From positions 1-19,395 of the forward strand of contig JBKJUK010000286.1 of assembly GCA_046590705.1 (NCBI GenBank): a DNA stretch of 19,395 nucleotides, in the 5' to 3' direction. The translations under genes were made by a program, and so were the position numbers. Below the pieces are notes generated by a model that saw only the letters and a program-made list of their open reading frames with translations, was not told the DNA's origin and made no database searches. Position 1 is the first letter of the stretch. Every line of letters starts with the position of its first letter. This DNA comes from JBKJUK01 sp046590705 (GTDB lineage: Bacteria; Acidobacteriota; Thermoanaerobaculia; Gp7-AA8). Positions 8,066-15,898 of the stretch are shown here, one piece after another.

Positions 8066-8284
8066 ATGACGGTGATGACCGACGCCGACCTGAAGCATCT
8101 CGTCATCGATTCTGCTCGCGAGACGCGGCGGCACTTCGACACGGTAGCTGAGGGTCTGCGTCAGCAAGTCCAGATTGTCGCCGCGACGGACGAACCTCTT
8201 TTTCCAACACTATCTACTAGTCGGAGAAACGCCGGAGGAATGTTGAACGCGATCAGCAGCGCAATCGTGAGCTTGACGGATTAG
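8066..8284 (+). CDS. Short hypothetical protein, possibly truncated
   Basis: The ATG at 8066 has GAGGT 3 bases upstream; the ATG at 8075 in the same frame is an alternative. The 72 residues begin with an amphipathic helix (DLKHLVIDSARETRRHFDTV followed by AEGLRQQVQIVAA). This resembles the N-terminus of longer conserved hypothetical coiled-coil proteins of the type ETRRHFDVVAE. The remainder (from about residue 41) has no helix-forming continuation, so the gene may be a remnant whose 3' part was lost. The function is unknown. Confidence 0.45.
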   Translation: MTVMTDADLKHLVIDSARETRRHFDTVAEGLRQQVQIVAATDEPLFPTLSTSRRNAGGMLNAISSAIVSLTD

Positions 8285-8475
8285 GCTGGAGAGTCCTTCG
8301 TTTGTGGGAACACGCGGTCCTCAAGGATAGTGAGATCTGCATCAGCCAGATTGCAGACGCTCTTCGTACCGTTTCCGGCAAGTGACTGTAAAGGAAACAA
8401 AGCGAGCACCTCTGACACAGGATCCGGTTATCTGCCGGAGTCGTCCTTGATTTGTTGCGGTTCGCGAACATTGGC

Positions 8476-8517
8476 GTGGCGTCACAGGCCGGATTGCCTG
8501 TGCCACACAGATGTGGC
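8476..8517. repeat. Palindromic intergenic repeat (family also at 14293-14338)
   Basis: CACAGGC (8483-8489) pairs with GCCTGTG (8496-8502) around CGGATT, flanked by GTGG and CCAC. Overlapping it, GCCACA (8502-8507) pairs with TGTGGC (8512-8517), so two alternative stems are possible. On the minus strand the core reads GGCAATCCGGCCTGTG, close to the tandem copies near 14300. It lies 25 bases downstream of the pseudouridine synthase stop codon. The flanking bases 8285-8542 hold no recognisable gene. Confidence 0.7.
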
Positions 8518-8542
8518 GCTGCACGCATCGCTCCGGTGCTCG

Positions 8543-9400
8543 TCAGAGCCGGAAGGATCGGAACGCTTCCGGTATCGGCGCTTCGAAGACCAGCTTGGTA
8601 CCTGTGCCTGGGTGTACGAAGCCAAGTAACCGCGCATGCAGTCCCAGTCTGCCAATCGGATTGAGCGCGCTGCCGTACAGCTGATCACCGACGATCGGAT
8701 GCGAGGCCTCCGACATGTGTACGCGTATCTGATTCTTCCGTCCGGTCTCGAGCGTGACTTCGAGCTCCGAGAACTTTGCGCCACTCCGCACAGTTCTGTA
8801 ATGCGTGACCGCCAGCTTTGCTCCCGCGCTCTGCGGCGCGACGCTGCGAACTTTCAGCGATCTATCCTCAGCGAGATGCGAGCTGATCGTTCCGTCCGGC
8901 GGCGTGAGTTGCCCCTCCACGATGGCTACGTAAATGCGGTCGATGTCATGCGCAGCAAAGAGCTCCTTCAGCGCCTCGCGTGTTTCGTATGACTTGGCGA
9001 ATACCAGCACTCCGGAGCTCTCGCGATCGAGCCTGTGGACCACATGTACACGCTCCTCCCCTCTCATCTTGAGATACGTATTGATGTAGGCCTGGGCCGT
9101 GTTTTCCTTGTCACTGGGCGAGGCTACGGTGAGCAGGCCTGCCGATTTGATGATGACCAGCAGCCACTCGTCTTCATGCAAAAGCGTGAGTGACGAATGC
9201 AGTGAGCGCGTCGATGGTTTGGCGTCGATGGCAATCACATCACCGCTGCGCAGCGCCCGCTTCGCGTCACGTACCAGCTCGCCGTTCACCCGCACCCGAT
9301 CGGCCGCCAGCATCTTCCGAAGCGTGGTCGTCGATGAGTCTGGGTACATGAGCGAGAGTTCGGGCAGGAGCAGAGATTCAGTGGTCACTTCTCGTTTCAA
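8543..9400 (-). CDS. RluA family RNA pseudouridine synthase
   Basis: The 285-residue protein has an N-terminal S4 RNA-binding domain (about 12-62, with LRKMLAADRVRVNGE) and the catalytic RluA core. HRLDRESSG carries the catalytic Asp125, GRKNQIRVHM is around 220-229, and HARLLGF is near the C-terminus. Enzymes of this family isomerise specific uridines in rRNA or tRNA; which site this one modifies cannot be told. The start is TTG at 9400, supported by AGGAG (minus strand, 9412-9408) 7 bases upstream. It is divergent from the AIM24 gene. Confidence 0.92.
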   Translation of the reverse strand: MKREVTTESLLLPELSLMYPDSSTTTLRKMLAADRVRVNGELVRDAKRALRSGDVIAIDAKPSTRSLHSSLTLLHEDEWLLVIIKSAGLLTVASPSDKENTAQAYINTYLKMRGEERVHVVHRLDRESSGVLVFAKSYETREALKELFAAHDIDRIYVAIVEGQLTPPDGTISSHLAEDRSLKVRSVAPQSAGAKLAVTHYRTVRSGAKFSELEVTLETGRKNQIRVHMSEASHPIVGDQLYGSALNPIGRLGLHARLLGFVHPGTGTKLVFEAPIPEAFRSFRL

Positions 9401-9442
9401 TGCTCTGCTCCTGTCAGGTCTTCATGGGGCGGTAGAACTTGA

Positions 9443-9471
9443 GTTGCGGACGCGCTGCTGCGCGTCCCAAC
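9443..9471. repeat. Strong GC-rich hairpin between divergent genes
   Basis: GGACGCGC (9448-9455) and GCGCGTCC (9460-9467) form a perfect 8-bp stem with a TGCT loop. GTTG (9443-9446) and CAAC (9468-9471) extend it with one bulged C. It sits between two divergently transcribed genes and has no T tract, so it is not a terminator. It looks like a REP-type palindrome or a protein-binding site. Confidence 0.7.
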
Positions 9472-9544
9472 CCGCGCCGCTACCTGCATCATTATCTGTT
9501 CACCGATTATGACGCGGAGGTTTAATTTCACCGCTTCGCCATCG

Positions 9545-9550
9545 TATAAG
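9545..9550 (+). promoter_or_regulatory. Candidate -10 element for the AIM24 gene
   Basis: TATAAG lies 50 bases upstream of the ATG at 9601 and matches TATAAT in five of six positions. The -35 region 17-18 bases upstream (TTTAAT/TTAATT) is poor. It is the only AT-rich hexamer of this kind in the gap. Confidence 0.3.
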
Positions 9551-9600
9551 ATCCCCGCAACAAACGAGCGGTCCCGACGTAGAAAGGATCGAGGGAAAAC

Positions 9601-10344
9601 ATGGAATACAAAATTATCGGTGACGTGATGCAGGCGCTCACTGTGGAACTCCAGCCGGGCGAAGAGATCTACGCCGAGGCCGGTGCGATGCTCTACATGA
9701 GTTCGACCATCGAGTTCGATACCCAGATGCGCGGCGGATTTCTGAAGGGGCTCGCCAGAAAGTTCCTGGCCGGCGAATCGCTGTTCATGTCTGTTTTCCG
9801 CGGCGCAGGTCCCTCCGCGAAGATGGCACTTGCCGCTCCGATGATGGGACGCATCATTCCCATCGAGCTCAATAACACCACGGTGCTCGCGGAGCGGAAT
9901 GCCTACCTCTGCTCGATCGGAAACGTCGATCTGTCGGTCGCGTTCACGCGACGATTGGGCGCCGGTTTTTTCGGGGGCGAAGGTTTCATCCTGCAGAAAA
10001 TCAGCGGCACCGGGCTGGCCTTTCTGAACGCCAGCGGCAACATGCTGGAGTTCAATCTCGCACCTGGCGAAACGATGCGGGTCGATACCGGCTGTATCGT
10101 TTCTCTGGCCGATACGGTTGCTTACGACTTCCAATTCGTCGGCGGGTTCAAAAATGCGTTGTTCGGCGGTGAAGGTCTCTTTCTGGCGACGCTGCGCGGT
10201 CCTGGAAAAATCATTCTGCAGACCATGCCCTTCAGCCGCCTGGCTGATCGTCTGAAGGCGGCCATGGGCGGCAACGTCGGTCAGGCGCAGGGTGTGGGCG
10301 GATTCGGGAACAACTTCATGAAAGATTTCATGTCGGGTGAGTAG
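9601..10344 (+). CDS. AIM24 / TIGR00266 family protein
   Basis: The 247 residues match the AIM24 (DUF124, TIGR00266) family throughout. The start MEYKIIGDVMQALTVELQPGE is characteristic, followed by EIYAEAGAMLYMSS. The paired glycine-rich units GFFGGEGFILQKISGTG and ALFGGEGLFLATLRGPG mark the family's duplicated beta fold. The length is normal and there is no signal peptide. GAGGG (9591-9595) 5 bases before the ATG fixes the start. Bacterial members have no established function; the yeast relative is a mitochondrial protein. The MsrP-like gene follows after 64 bases on the same strand and may be co-transcribed. Confidence 0.9.
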   Translation: MEYKIIGDVMQALTVELQPGEEIYAEAGAMLYMSSTIEFDTQMRGGFLKGLARKFLAGESLFMSVFRGAGPSAKMALAAPMMGRIIPIELNNTTVLAERNAYLCSIGNVDLSVAFTRRLGAGFFGGEGFILQKISGTGLAFLNASGNMLEFNLAPGETMRVDTGCIVSLADTVAYDFQFVGGFKNALFGGEGLFLATLRGPGKIILQTMPFSRLADRLKAAMGGNVGQAQGVGGFGNNFMKDFMSGE

Positions 10345-10408
10345 AGGCCACAGGTTCCAGCGTGGTGCCTGATGTGCAGACCATCAATCGGGAGCCGAAT
10401 CAGATCCG

Positions 10409-11374
10409 ATGATGATCCGTCACAGGCGCGCCTGGGAACTCAAAGAGAGCGAGGCAACGAGCGAAAGCGCATTTCACTCCCGCCGCGAGTTTCTCGCGGC
10501 ACTCGGACTCGGGTCTGCAGCGGCGCTGCTGGTCGGCTGCGGACTCGGAGAGAGCGGTGATTCACGAGTGGAGTTGACCGATACCATTCCTGCGGTGGCA
10601 AGACCCTACCCGTTTCCCCGAAATCGGAAATTTCTGCTTGACCGGAACATCACTGATCCGTTGATTGCCGCTTCGTTCAACAACTTTTACGAGTTCAGTG
10701 CAGAGAAGAATGGCGTATGGCCAGCCACCTCGAAATTCCGCACCGAACCCTGGACGCTGGAGATCCGAGGCCTGGTCGGGAAGCCGATGAAGTTTGACGT
10801 AGATCAGCTGCTGCGAAGCATGCCGGTCGAGGAGCGACTCTACCGCCACCGCTGTGTCGAGGCCTGGTCGATGGCAGTGCCCTGGACCGGCTTCTCTCTC
10901 GCTTCGCTGCTGCGTCTCGCGGAACCGATGTCATCTGCGAAATTCGTGCGCTTCGTCAGCTTCAATCGTCCGGAGCAGGCTCCAGGCATGCGGGAACAAT
11001 CGTGGTATCCCTGGCCCTACTACGAGGTGCTGCGAATCGACGAGGCCATGCATGAGCTGACCATGCTGGTGACCGGAGTGTACGGACACGCACTGCCGAA
11101 ACAGCACGGCTCACCGATCAGGCTGATCGTTCCATGGAAGTACGGATACAAGTCGGCGAAATCGATCGTTCGGATTGAACTCGTGGCCGAGCAGCCGGGC
11201 TCATTCTGGAACACGTCGCAGCCGGATGAGTACTCGCTGGAGTCGAATGTGAATCCCGACATACCGCATCCCCGCTGGTCACAGGCGCAGGAGCGGTTGA
11301 TCGGAAGCGGTGAAGTGCGACCAACACTGATGTTCAACGGTTACGGCGACTCAGTACGCGAGTTGTATCTCTGA
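10409..11374 (+). CDS. msrP: MsrP (YedY)-like molybdopterin-dependent reductase, Tat-exported
   Basis: The 321-residue protein is close to the usual MsrP length (about 330). A Tat signal is evident: SRREFLAALG (Arg25, Arg26), then a hydrophobic run ending LLVGCG. The Mo-cofactor ligand is Cys149 in RHRCVEAWSMAVPW, and the KYGYKSAKSI and PDIPHPRWSQA segments are typical of the family. MsrP with the haem membrane protein MsrQ repairs methionine sulfoxide in periplasmic proteins. No msrQ lies beside it here; the next gene is on the other strand. LVGC (41-44) fits a lipobox, so the enzyme may be lipid-anchored. The start is ATG at 10409 or 10412; no clear ribosome binding site distinguishes them. 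Confidence 0.9.
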   Translation: MMIRHRRAWELKESEATSESAFHSRREFLAALGLGSAAALLVGCGLGESGDSRVELTDTIPAVARPYPFPRNRKFLLDRNITDPLIAASFNNFYEFSAEKNGVWPATSKFRTEPWTLEIRGLVGKPMKFDVDQLLRSMPVEERLYRHRCVEAWSMAVPWTGFSLASLLRLAEPMSSAKFVRFVSFNRPEQAPGMREQSWYPWPYYEVLRIDEAMHELTMLVTGVYGHALPKQHGSPIRLIVPWKYGYKSAKSIVRIELVAEQPGSFWNTSQPDEYSLESNVNPDIPHPRWSQAQERLIGSGEVRPTLMFNGYGDSVRELYL

Positions 11375-11431
11375 CATCCCGTACTCATTTGATACAGTGA
11401 CGCACTGCTGCTTCCTGGGATGCAAATTCGC

Positions 11432-13234
11432 TTATTTCTGTTTTGCCTCGAGTTCGGCCCATCTTGCAAAGTGCGTATCGACCGCAGCCTGACGTTCCTG
11501 CAGCGTCGTGAAACGCTTCTGCAGTTCCGCGGGATCGGAGGCGACCCTGGGATCTTCCACTGCCTTCTTCGCTGCTGCCAGAGAGCCTTCGGCGTCACCA
11601 AGTTTCTTCTCGAGCGCATCCCACTCCCGCTGCTCCTTGTAAGAGAGCTTCTTCGACGACTTGCCACCCGATTTCTGAGCGGGAGCTGGCGCGGGTTGCT
11701 TCTGCTTGATGGCGTAATGCTTCGGTGCCGATTCCCACTGGTCGTAGTCGGAGAAGTACTCCGATCCTCCTTCGCCATCCAGCGCCAGAATCTGGGTGGA
11801 AACGCGATCGAGGAGATATCGATCATGTGTGACGAGAATCAGGGCTCCCGGAAATTCGAGCAGGTTCTCCTCGAGTACTTCGAGGGTCGGGATGTCGAGA
11901 TCGTTGGTCGGCTCATCGAGAATCAGCAAGTCGGCAGGTTGCAGCATCAGCCGCGCCAGAACGACTCGCGCCTGCTCGCCGCCTGAGAGTTTGCCCACTG
12001 CAGTTTCGAGTTGTTCGCCTCTGAAGAGGAAGCGCTTGGCCCAGCTGGCCACATGCACCAGACGATCTCCGAAGATCACCGAGTCGGTATCGGGCGCGAG
12101 TGCCCGCCTCAGCGAAATGTCAGGGTCGATGGTAGCGCGATGCTGGTCGAAGAGAACCACGCGCAGCTGATCAGCAGATTCGACCTCTCCCGAGTCCGAT
12201 TCGAGACGACCGGCCACGATCTGCAGCAGTGTCGACTTGCCGCTGCCGTTCGGTCCGAGAAATCCGAGACGCATGCCCGGGGCCAGCGCCAGATCGAGGT
12301 TGCTGAAGATTTTCTTCGAGCCGAAGCTCTTCGACAGATTCCTGCCGGTCCAGAGTCGCTTGGTCTTTCGATCGGAGGCGGTGAACTCGATCGAAGCGAG
12401 CGAAGTCGCGGTACGCGAACGACTGTCGGCAAGCTCTCCGATCAGCTTCCCGGCGCTGTCGATGCGAGCCTTGGACTTGGTAGTTCTGGCCTTCGGGCCA
12501 CGCTGCAGCCATTCGATCTCGCGCCGTACTTTGTTGGCCAGAGTGTCCTGATACGCGCTCTGTGCGGCGAGGGCTTCGTCGCGCTTGACGAGGAAGGCGC
12601 TGTAGTTCCCGGAAGATTCGAAGAGACCTTCCGGGTAGACCCGATTCAACTCGATCATTCGTCTGGTGACGTTCTCGAGAAAGTAACGGTCGTGACTGAC
12701 TACGACATACGCCGACGCTTCCGATTTGAGCACCTGCTCGAGCCAGAGAATGCCTTCGACATCGAGATGGTTGGTCGGCTCGTCCATGAGCAGCACGTCG
12801 GGTTTCTTGACGAGTTCACGGGCAATGGCCAGTCGTTTCCGCCATCCACCCGAGAGCACATCCACGGTCAGGGTCTGATCTTCGAATCCAGCACGTCCGA
12901 GTGCGATGGAAGCGGCCGTACTCTTTTCGTACTCATCCATGTGGGCATCGGTGAGTCCACCCGCCACGATGTCCTCGAGAGTCTGACCCGCTTCGAACTG
13001 AGGGTCCTGCGGCACGTAGCCGACCACGATGTTTTTCCTCATGGTCCGCGACCCTTTGTCCGGGACCTCGGTGCCTGCCAGAATTTTGAGCAGCGTCGAC
13101 TTACCCGAGCCGTTCGGCCCGATGATTCCGACGCGATCACCGTCAAAGATTCCGAACGTCAGATCTTGAAAGAGAGGGCGAACGCCGAAAGACTTGGTGA
13201 TGGATTCACAACTGAGAAGGATCGAACGGCTCAA
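11432..13234 (-). CDS. uup: ABC-F family ATPase, Uup type
   Basis: The 600 residues hold two ABC ATPase domains without membrane segments. Walker A sites are GPNGSGKST at 39-47 and again near 330. Signatures are LSGGWRKRLAIAR (127-139) and LSGGEQARVVLAR. Walker B sites are LLMDEPTNHLD and LILDEPTNDLD. Between them is a charged linker (PKARTTKSKARI), and a C-terminal coiled coil begins KKLSYKEQREWDALEKKL. That C-terminal domain marks Uup, which binds branched DNA and acts on ribosomes. The start is TTG at 13234 with CAGGT upstream on the minus strand; no ATG lies nearby in frame. It converges on the MsrP-like gene with only 57 bases between, in which no hairpin terminator was seen. Confidence 0.92.
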   Translation of the reverse strand: MSRSILLSCESITKSFGVRPLFQDLTFGIFDGDRVGIIGPNGSGKSTLLKILAGTEVPDKGSRTMRKNIVVGYVPQDPQFEAGQTLEDIVAGGLTDAHMDEYEKSTAASIALGRAGFEDQTLTVDVLSGGWRKRLAIARELVKKPDVLLMDEPTNHLDVEGILWLEQVLKSEASAYVVVSHDRYFLENVTRRMIELNRVYPEGLFESSGNYSAFLVKRDEALAAQSAYQDTLANKVRREIEWLQRGPKARTTKSKARIDSAGKLIGELADSRSRTATSLASIEFTASDRKTKRLWTGRNLSKSFGSKKIFSNLDLALAPGMRLGFLGPNGSGKSTLLQIVAGRLESDSGEVESADQLRVVLFDQHRATIDPDISLRRALAPDTDSVIFGDRLVHVASWAKRFLFRGEQLETAVGKLSGGEQARVVLARLMLQPADLLILDEPTNDLDIPTLEVLEENLLEFPGALILVTHDRYLLDRVSTQILALDGEGGSEYFSDYDQWESAPKHYAIKQKQPAPAPAQKSGGKSSKKLSYKEQREWDALEKKLGDAEGSLAAAKKAVEDPRVASDPAELQKRFTTLQERQAAVDTHFARWAELEAKQK

Positions 13235-13321
13235 TGGACACCTGCAGGTAGGGGGGATTCGCTCGGCCTGGGATCAAGCCTGCACTGGTCAATTTACCAT
13301 TAGAGTCAATAGGGCTCGGAA

Positions 13322-13523
13322 CTGATGAACGCAGAACTCAGAACGCTGAAGGATGTAGTAAGAAAGGAGTACCGGGCGGGATTGAAGCACCCCACCACGA
13401 CGTCATTCCGATGAGCACGAGATGCTTGGACGAGTTTTGTGAGGTGTGTGTGCGAAGTCGCCTAGCTCCGCTGATCCTCTTTCTCACTTCATCGTTCTGA
13501 GTTCTGCGTTCTGCGTTCATCAG
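13322..13523. repeat. MITE-like element with terminal inverted repeats (copy A)
   Basis: The element begins CTGATGAACGCAGAACTCAG (13322-13341) and ends with the inverse, TTCTGCGTTCATCAG (13509-13523). The two arms of about 48 bases pair imperfectly; the right arm carries an extra copy of the heptamer TTCTGCG, and both arms continue into a purine-rich aagaaaggag/gagaaagagga inner part. About 100 bases between the arms encode nothing recognisable. It lies one base after the stop codon of the plsC-like gene. No clear target duplication was found. A related element lies at 17356-17447. Confidence 0.7.
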
Positions 13524-13524
13524 G

Positions 13525-14205
13525 TCACACGCAGTGCAGATCTCTGCGGCGTTCGAGATCTTCGCGTACGCCGCGGCGAAACCCGTCCGTACCAGCCTTT
13601 CCTTCGATCTCTCGGGTGTACTCCTCGATGTCTACGGTTTCGAGGGCGATACGAATCGTTTTGAAGAGTGACGGAAACCGCTGTCCCGGAATCTGAACAT
13701 GGTGAAGCCCAGCGCTGTAGGCGATGAGCATCCGTCCGCTGCGGGTCGACTCGAGGATGTCGGCAATGCCTCCCCTCACTGTCATCGGGTTCCCTTGCAT
13801 GTCGAGGCCATTCTCTCGTTTCATGCGGCCTTCCGGAGCGATGAGGACCATCGAGTCCGGGTCAATCTGATCCAGCACCGCTGACCATGACTCGTCTCGC
13901 TGTCTGGTGATGGAGACGACGTTGCCTGCGAGAAATTTATAGAAATGCCCGATGAAAGGACGATCGATTGTTTTATCGGCGGCGGGGACGACACCATGTC
14001 GAGCGATCCGCCAGATGAAACGGAACGGAGCGATCCCCATGAACAGCGGCTCCCAGAGGCTGGTGTGATTCAGGAAAGCAATAACCCGAATTCCGCACCA
14101 TGGATCTCCCGCAGTTGCAGAGATCCATCGCAATTCCTGCCGGTAAAAAACCCTGCTGAGAATCTTCACCAGGGACAACAGAAGAAAGACGGTGACGTTC
14201 CTCAA
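13525..14205 (-). CDS. PlsC-like 1-acylglycerol-phosphate acyltransferase family protein
   Basis: The 226-residue protein has a hydrophobic N-terminus (4-16) and PlsC acyltransferase motifs. Block I reads FLNHTSLWEPLF, with His47 and, four residues on, Glu52 where almost all family members have Asp (HX4D). Block III is IAPEGRMKR (Glu125, Gly126), close to FPEGT/S. Such enzymes transfer acyl chains to lysophosphatidate or other lipids at the inner membrane. Because of the HX4E variant and the short length, its substrate should not be assumed. The open frame begins with TTG at 14205 after an in-frame stop and has no clear ribosome binding site; a GTG at codon 13 is possible. It is downstream-adjacent to the repeat element and divergent from the dimethylformamidase-like gene. 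Confidence 0.8.
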   Translation of the reverse strand: MRNVTVFLLLSLVKILSRVFYRQELRWISATAGDPWCGIRVIAFLNHTSLWEPLFMGIAPFRFIWRIARHGVVPAADKTIDRPFIGHFYKFLAGNVVSITRQRDESWSAVLDQIDPDSMVLIAPEGRMKRENGLDMQGNPMTVRGGIADILESTRSGRMLIAYSAGLHHVQIPGQRFPSLFKTIRIALETVDIEEYTREIEGKAGTDGFRRGVREDLERRRDLHCV

Positions 14206-14292
14206 GAGGCGAGACTACACGATCCTCCACTCTGGACTAAAAGAATCGGGCCGCGGGCCGGAGTGAATGTCTGCGCATCAGTCGCGTCAACG

Positions 14293-14338
14293 TGTGGCCC
14301 CGGCAATCCTGCCTGTGTGGCCTGGGCAATCCTGCCTG
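14293..14338. repeat. Tandem pair of 23-bp repeats
   Basis: Bases 14293-14315 and 14316-14338 are direct repeats differing at 2 of 23 positions. The shared core is GGCAATCCTGCCTGTG. The second copy plus flank matches the reverse complement of 8481-8506 at 21 of 26 positions, so the three form one dispersed family. They lie in the 229-base gap (14206-14434) between two divergent genes, which otherwise holds nothing recognisable. Confidence 0.75.
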
Positions 14339-14434
14339 TGAGACGGGGAGTCGACTTCCTGCCTCGAAACACCAACGAGCATGGTGCAGAACTTGCGGAA
14401 ACTGAGCTGACGAAACTCCTCTTCGGATGGCCAG

Positions 14435-15898
14435 ATGATCAACTCCAAGTCATTTCTCTGCATTGTTCTGCTCTGTCTTTCCATGCGAGTCGTATCCGCG
14501 CAGTCAGTCAACAGGATCGTCTTCGAGAACACACGGGCAGGTAGTGACGACTGGAAGCTCTCTGCCCCCGCCAGAGGGGAGATCGAGGGTTATGCCTCAC
14601 GCACGAGTGTAAGGCCCGGCGAAGTCATCGATTTCTATGTCAGCACTGGCGCAGGCAAGTACTCAATTGAAATCTTCCGGATGGGCTGGTACGGAGGAAA
14701 GGGCGCGCGACGGGTTCAGTCGAAAGTCGAGCGAACAGGAATTCTGCAGAGCAAGCCGGCTCCCGACCCGGTCACAGGACTGATTGCCTGCACATGGTCA
14801 GATCCTTTCAGCGTTACCGTTCCAAAGGCCGAACATGAACGATGGACGAGCGGATACTTTCTCGCGCGCCTGACTGCAATTCCGAGTGGCAAACAGTCCT
14901 TCATTCCGTTCGTCGTTCGAGATGACGATCACAAAGCCGCGCTACTCTTCCAGGCCTCGGTCACGACCTGGCAGGCCTACAACACATGGGGTGGAAAGTC
15001 GCTATACGCGGGAAGCCCACAGGCCCGGAAGGTATCGTTCGACAGGCCCTACGTGGAAGGCAGCGGGGCCGGGCAGTTTCTGAGCTGGGAGTACAACATG
15101 GTCCGCTTCGTCGAACGTGAAGGGTTCGACGTCACGTACGTCACCAATCTCGATACGCACACCGACGGCCTGCTGCTGACGGGCTTTAAAGGCTTCCTAT
15201 CGGTCGGTCACGACGAGTACTGGTCACGGGCCATGCGCAACGCGGTTTCAAAAGCCATCTCAATGGGTGTGCACGCCGGCTTCTTCTCCGGAAACAATTG
15301 CTACTGGCTGGTACGTTTCGAGCCGTCTGCCAGCGGCGCTCTCAACCGCACCATGGTCTCGTACAAAGAAGCTGCCTTCTCCGATGATCCTTACGCACGG
15401 GACAGTGACCGCAGCAACGACAACGAAGTCACCACGAAGTGGCGCAGTGCACCGGTCAACGAACCTGAAGATGCTCTGATCGGGGTCATGTACGAGAGCG
15501 GAAACTTCGGGATCGACGGCGACATCGTCGTGGAGAACACCAACCACTGGATCTTCACCGGCAGCGGCTTGAAGCCCGGCGACGCGCTCCCAGGCCTCCT
15601 CGGATACGAAGTGGACCGCATGTTCGGCAACGCTCCCCCGAACATTCTGCGGCTCGCACACTCCCCTTTCCTCAAAGACGGCGCGCCGCGATTTTCCGAC
15701 ATGACCATATACGAGGCTGAATCGAAAGCACTGGTATTTGCTACAGGTTCGATTCAGTGGAGTTGGGGTATTGATTCCTTCGCACCACCCTCGAAAAGTC
15801 GCCGTAACGCCGCGGCCGAACAGATGACGAGAAACGTACTGCACAAATTTCAGGGAACAATTGCCCCAACCATCCGCAAACGCATCCCGCGGAGGTGA
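14435..15898 (+). CDS. Secreted N,N-dimethylformamidase beta-subunit-like protein
   Basis: The 487 residues begin with a Sec signal peptide (hydrophobic 7-19, cleavage after VSA at 22). The body resembles the N,N-dimethylformamidase beta (large) subunit-like family: an N-terminal beta-sandwich with PGEVIDFYVSTGAGKYSIEI and FRMGWYGGKGAR, then a glutamine-amidotransferase-like core with ASVTTWQAYNTWGGKSLY, FLSVGHDEYWS and FFSGNNCYW. Proteins with this domain are widespread and mostly uncharacterised; true DMFase splits dimethylformamide with mononuclear iron. Export of this one argues for a different substrate, perhaps a cell-surface or polymeric amide, which is inference. No small DMFase subunit gene is nearby. 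The start has only a weak GGATGG ribosome binding site. Confidence 0.8.
   Translation: MINSKSFLCIVLLCLSMRVVSAQSVNRIVFENTRAGSDDWKLSAPARGEIEGYASRTSVRPGEVIDFYVSTGAGKYSIEIFRMGWYGGKGARRVQSKVERTGILQSKPAPDPVTGLIACTWSDPFSVTVPKAEHERWTSGYFLARLTAIPSGKQSFIPFVVRDDDHKAALLFQASVTTWQAYNTWGGKSLYAGSPQARKVSFDRPYVEGSGAGQFLSWEYNMVRFVEREGFDVTYVTNLDTHTDGLLLTGFKGFLSVGHDEYWSRAMRNAVSKAISMGVHAGFFSGNNCYWLVRFEPSASGALNRTMVSYKEAAFSDDPYARDSDRSNDNEVTTKWRSAPVNEPEDALIGVMYESGNFGIDGDIVVENTNHWIFTGSGLKPGDALPGLLGYEVDRMFGNAPPNILRLAHSPFLKDGAPRFSDMTIYEAESKALVFATGSIQWSWGIDSFAPPSKSRRNAAAEQMTRNVLHKFQGTIAPTIRKRIPRR

Noticed and set aside
8330..8629. 99-codon plus-strand ORF
   Set aside because: It runs from intergenic palindromes into the antisense of the pseudouridine synthase gene and has no ribosome binding site or domain.
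9397..10134. 245-codon minus-strand ORF
   Set aside because: It lies antisense to the well-supported AIM24 gene and has no recognisable domain.
11375..11431. Bidirectional terminator between convergent msrP-like and uup genes
   Set aside because: No inverted repeat with flanking T/A tracts is visible in the 57 bases.
12011..13303. 430-codon plus-strand ORF
   Set aside because: It is antisense to the Uup-type ABC-F gene, whose motifs are complete; its translation is a high-Arg/Glu shadow with no family resemblance.
13338..13520. 60-codon minus-strand ORF starting MNAERRTQNDE
   Set aside because: It is a translation of the inverted-repeat element; such peptides arise from the heptamer repeats themselves.
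14293..14338. Possible start of a CRISPR array
   Set aside because: The two 23-bp copies abut directly with no spacer and no further copies follow.
13945..14544. 199-codon plus-strand ORF
   Set aside because: It overlaps the PlsC-like gene in antisense and the start of the DMFase-like gene, and reads through the tandem repeat; no protein character.
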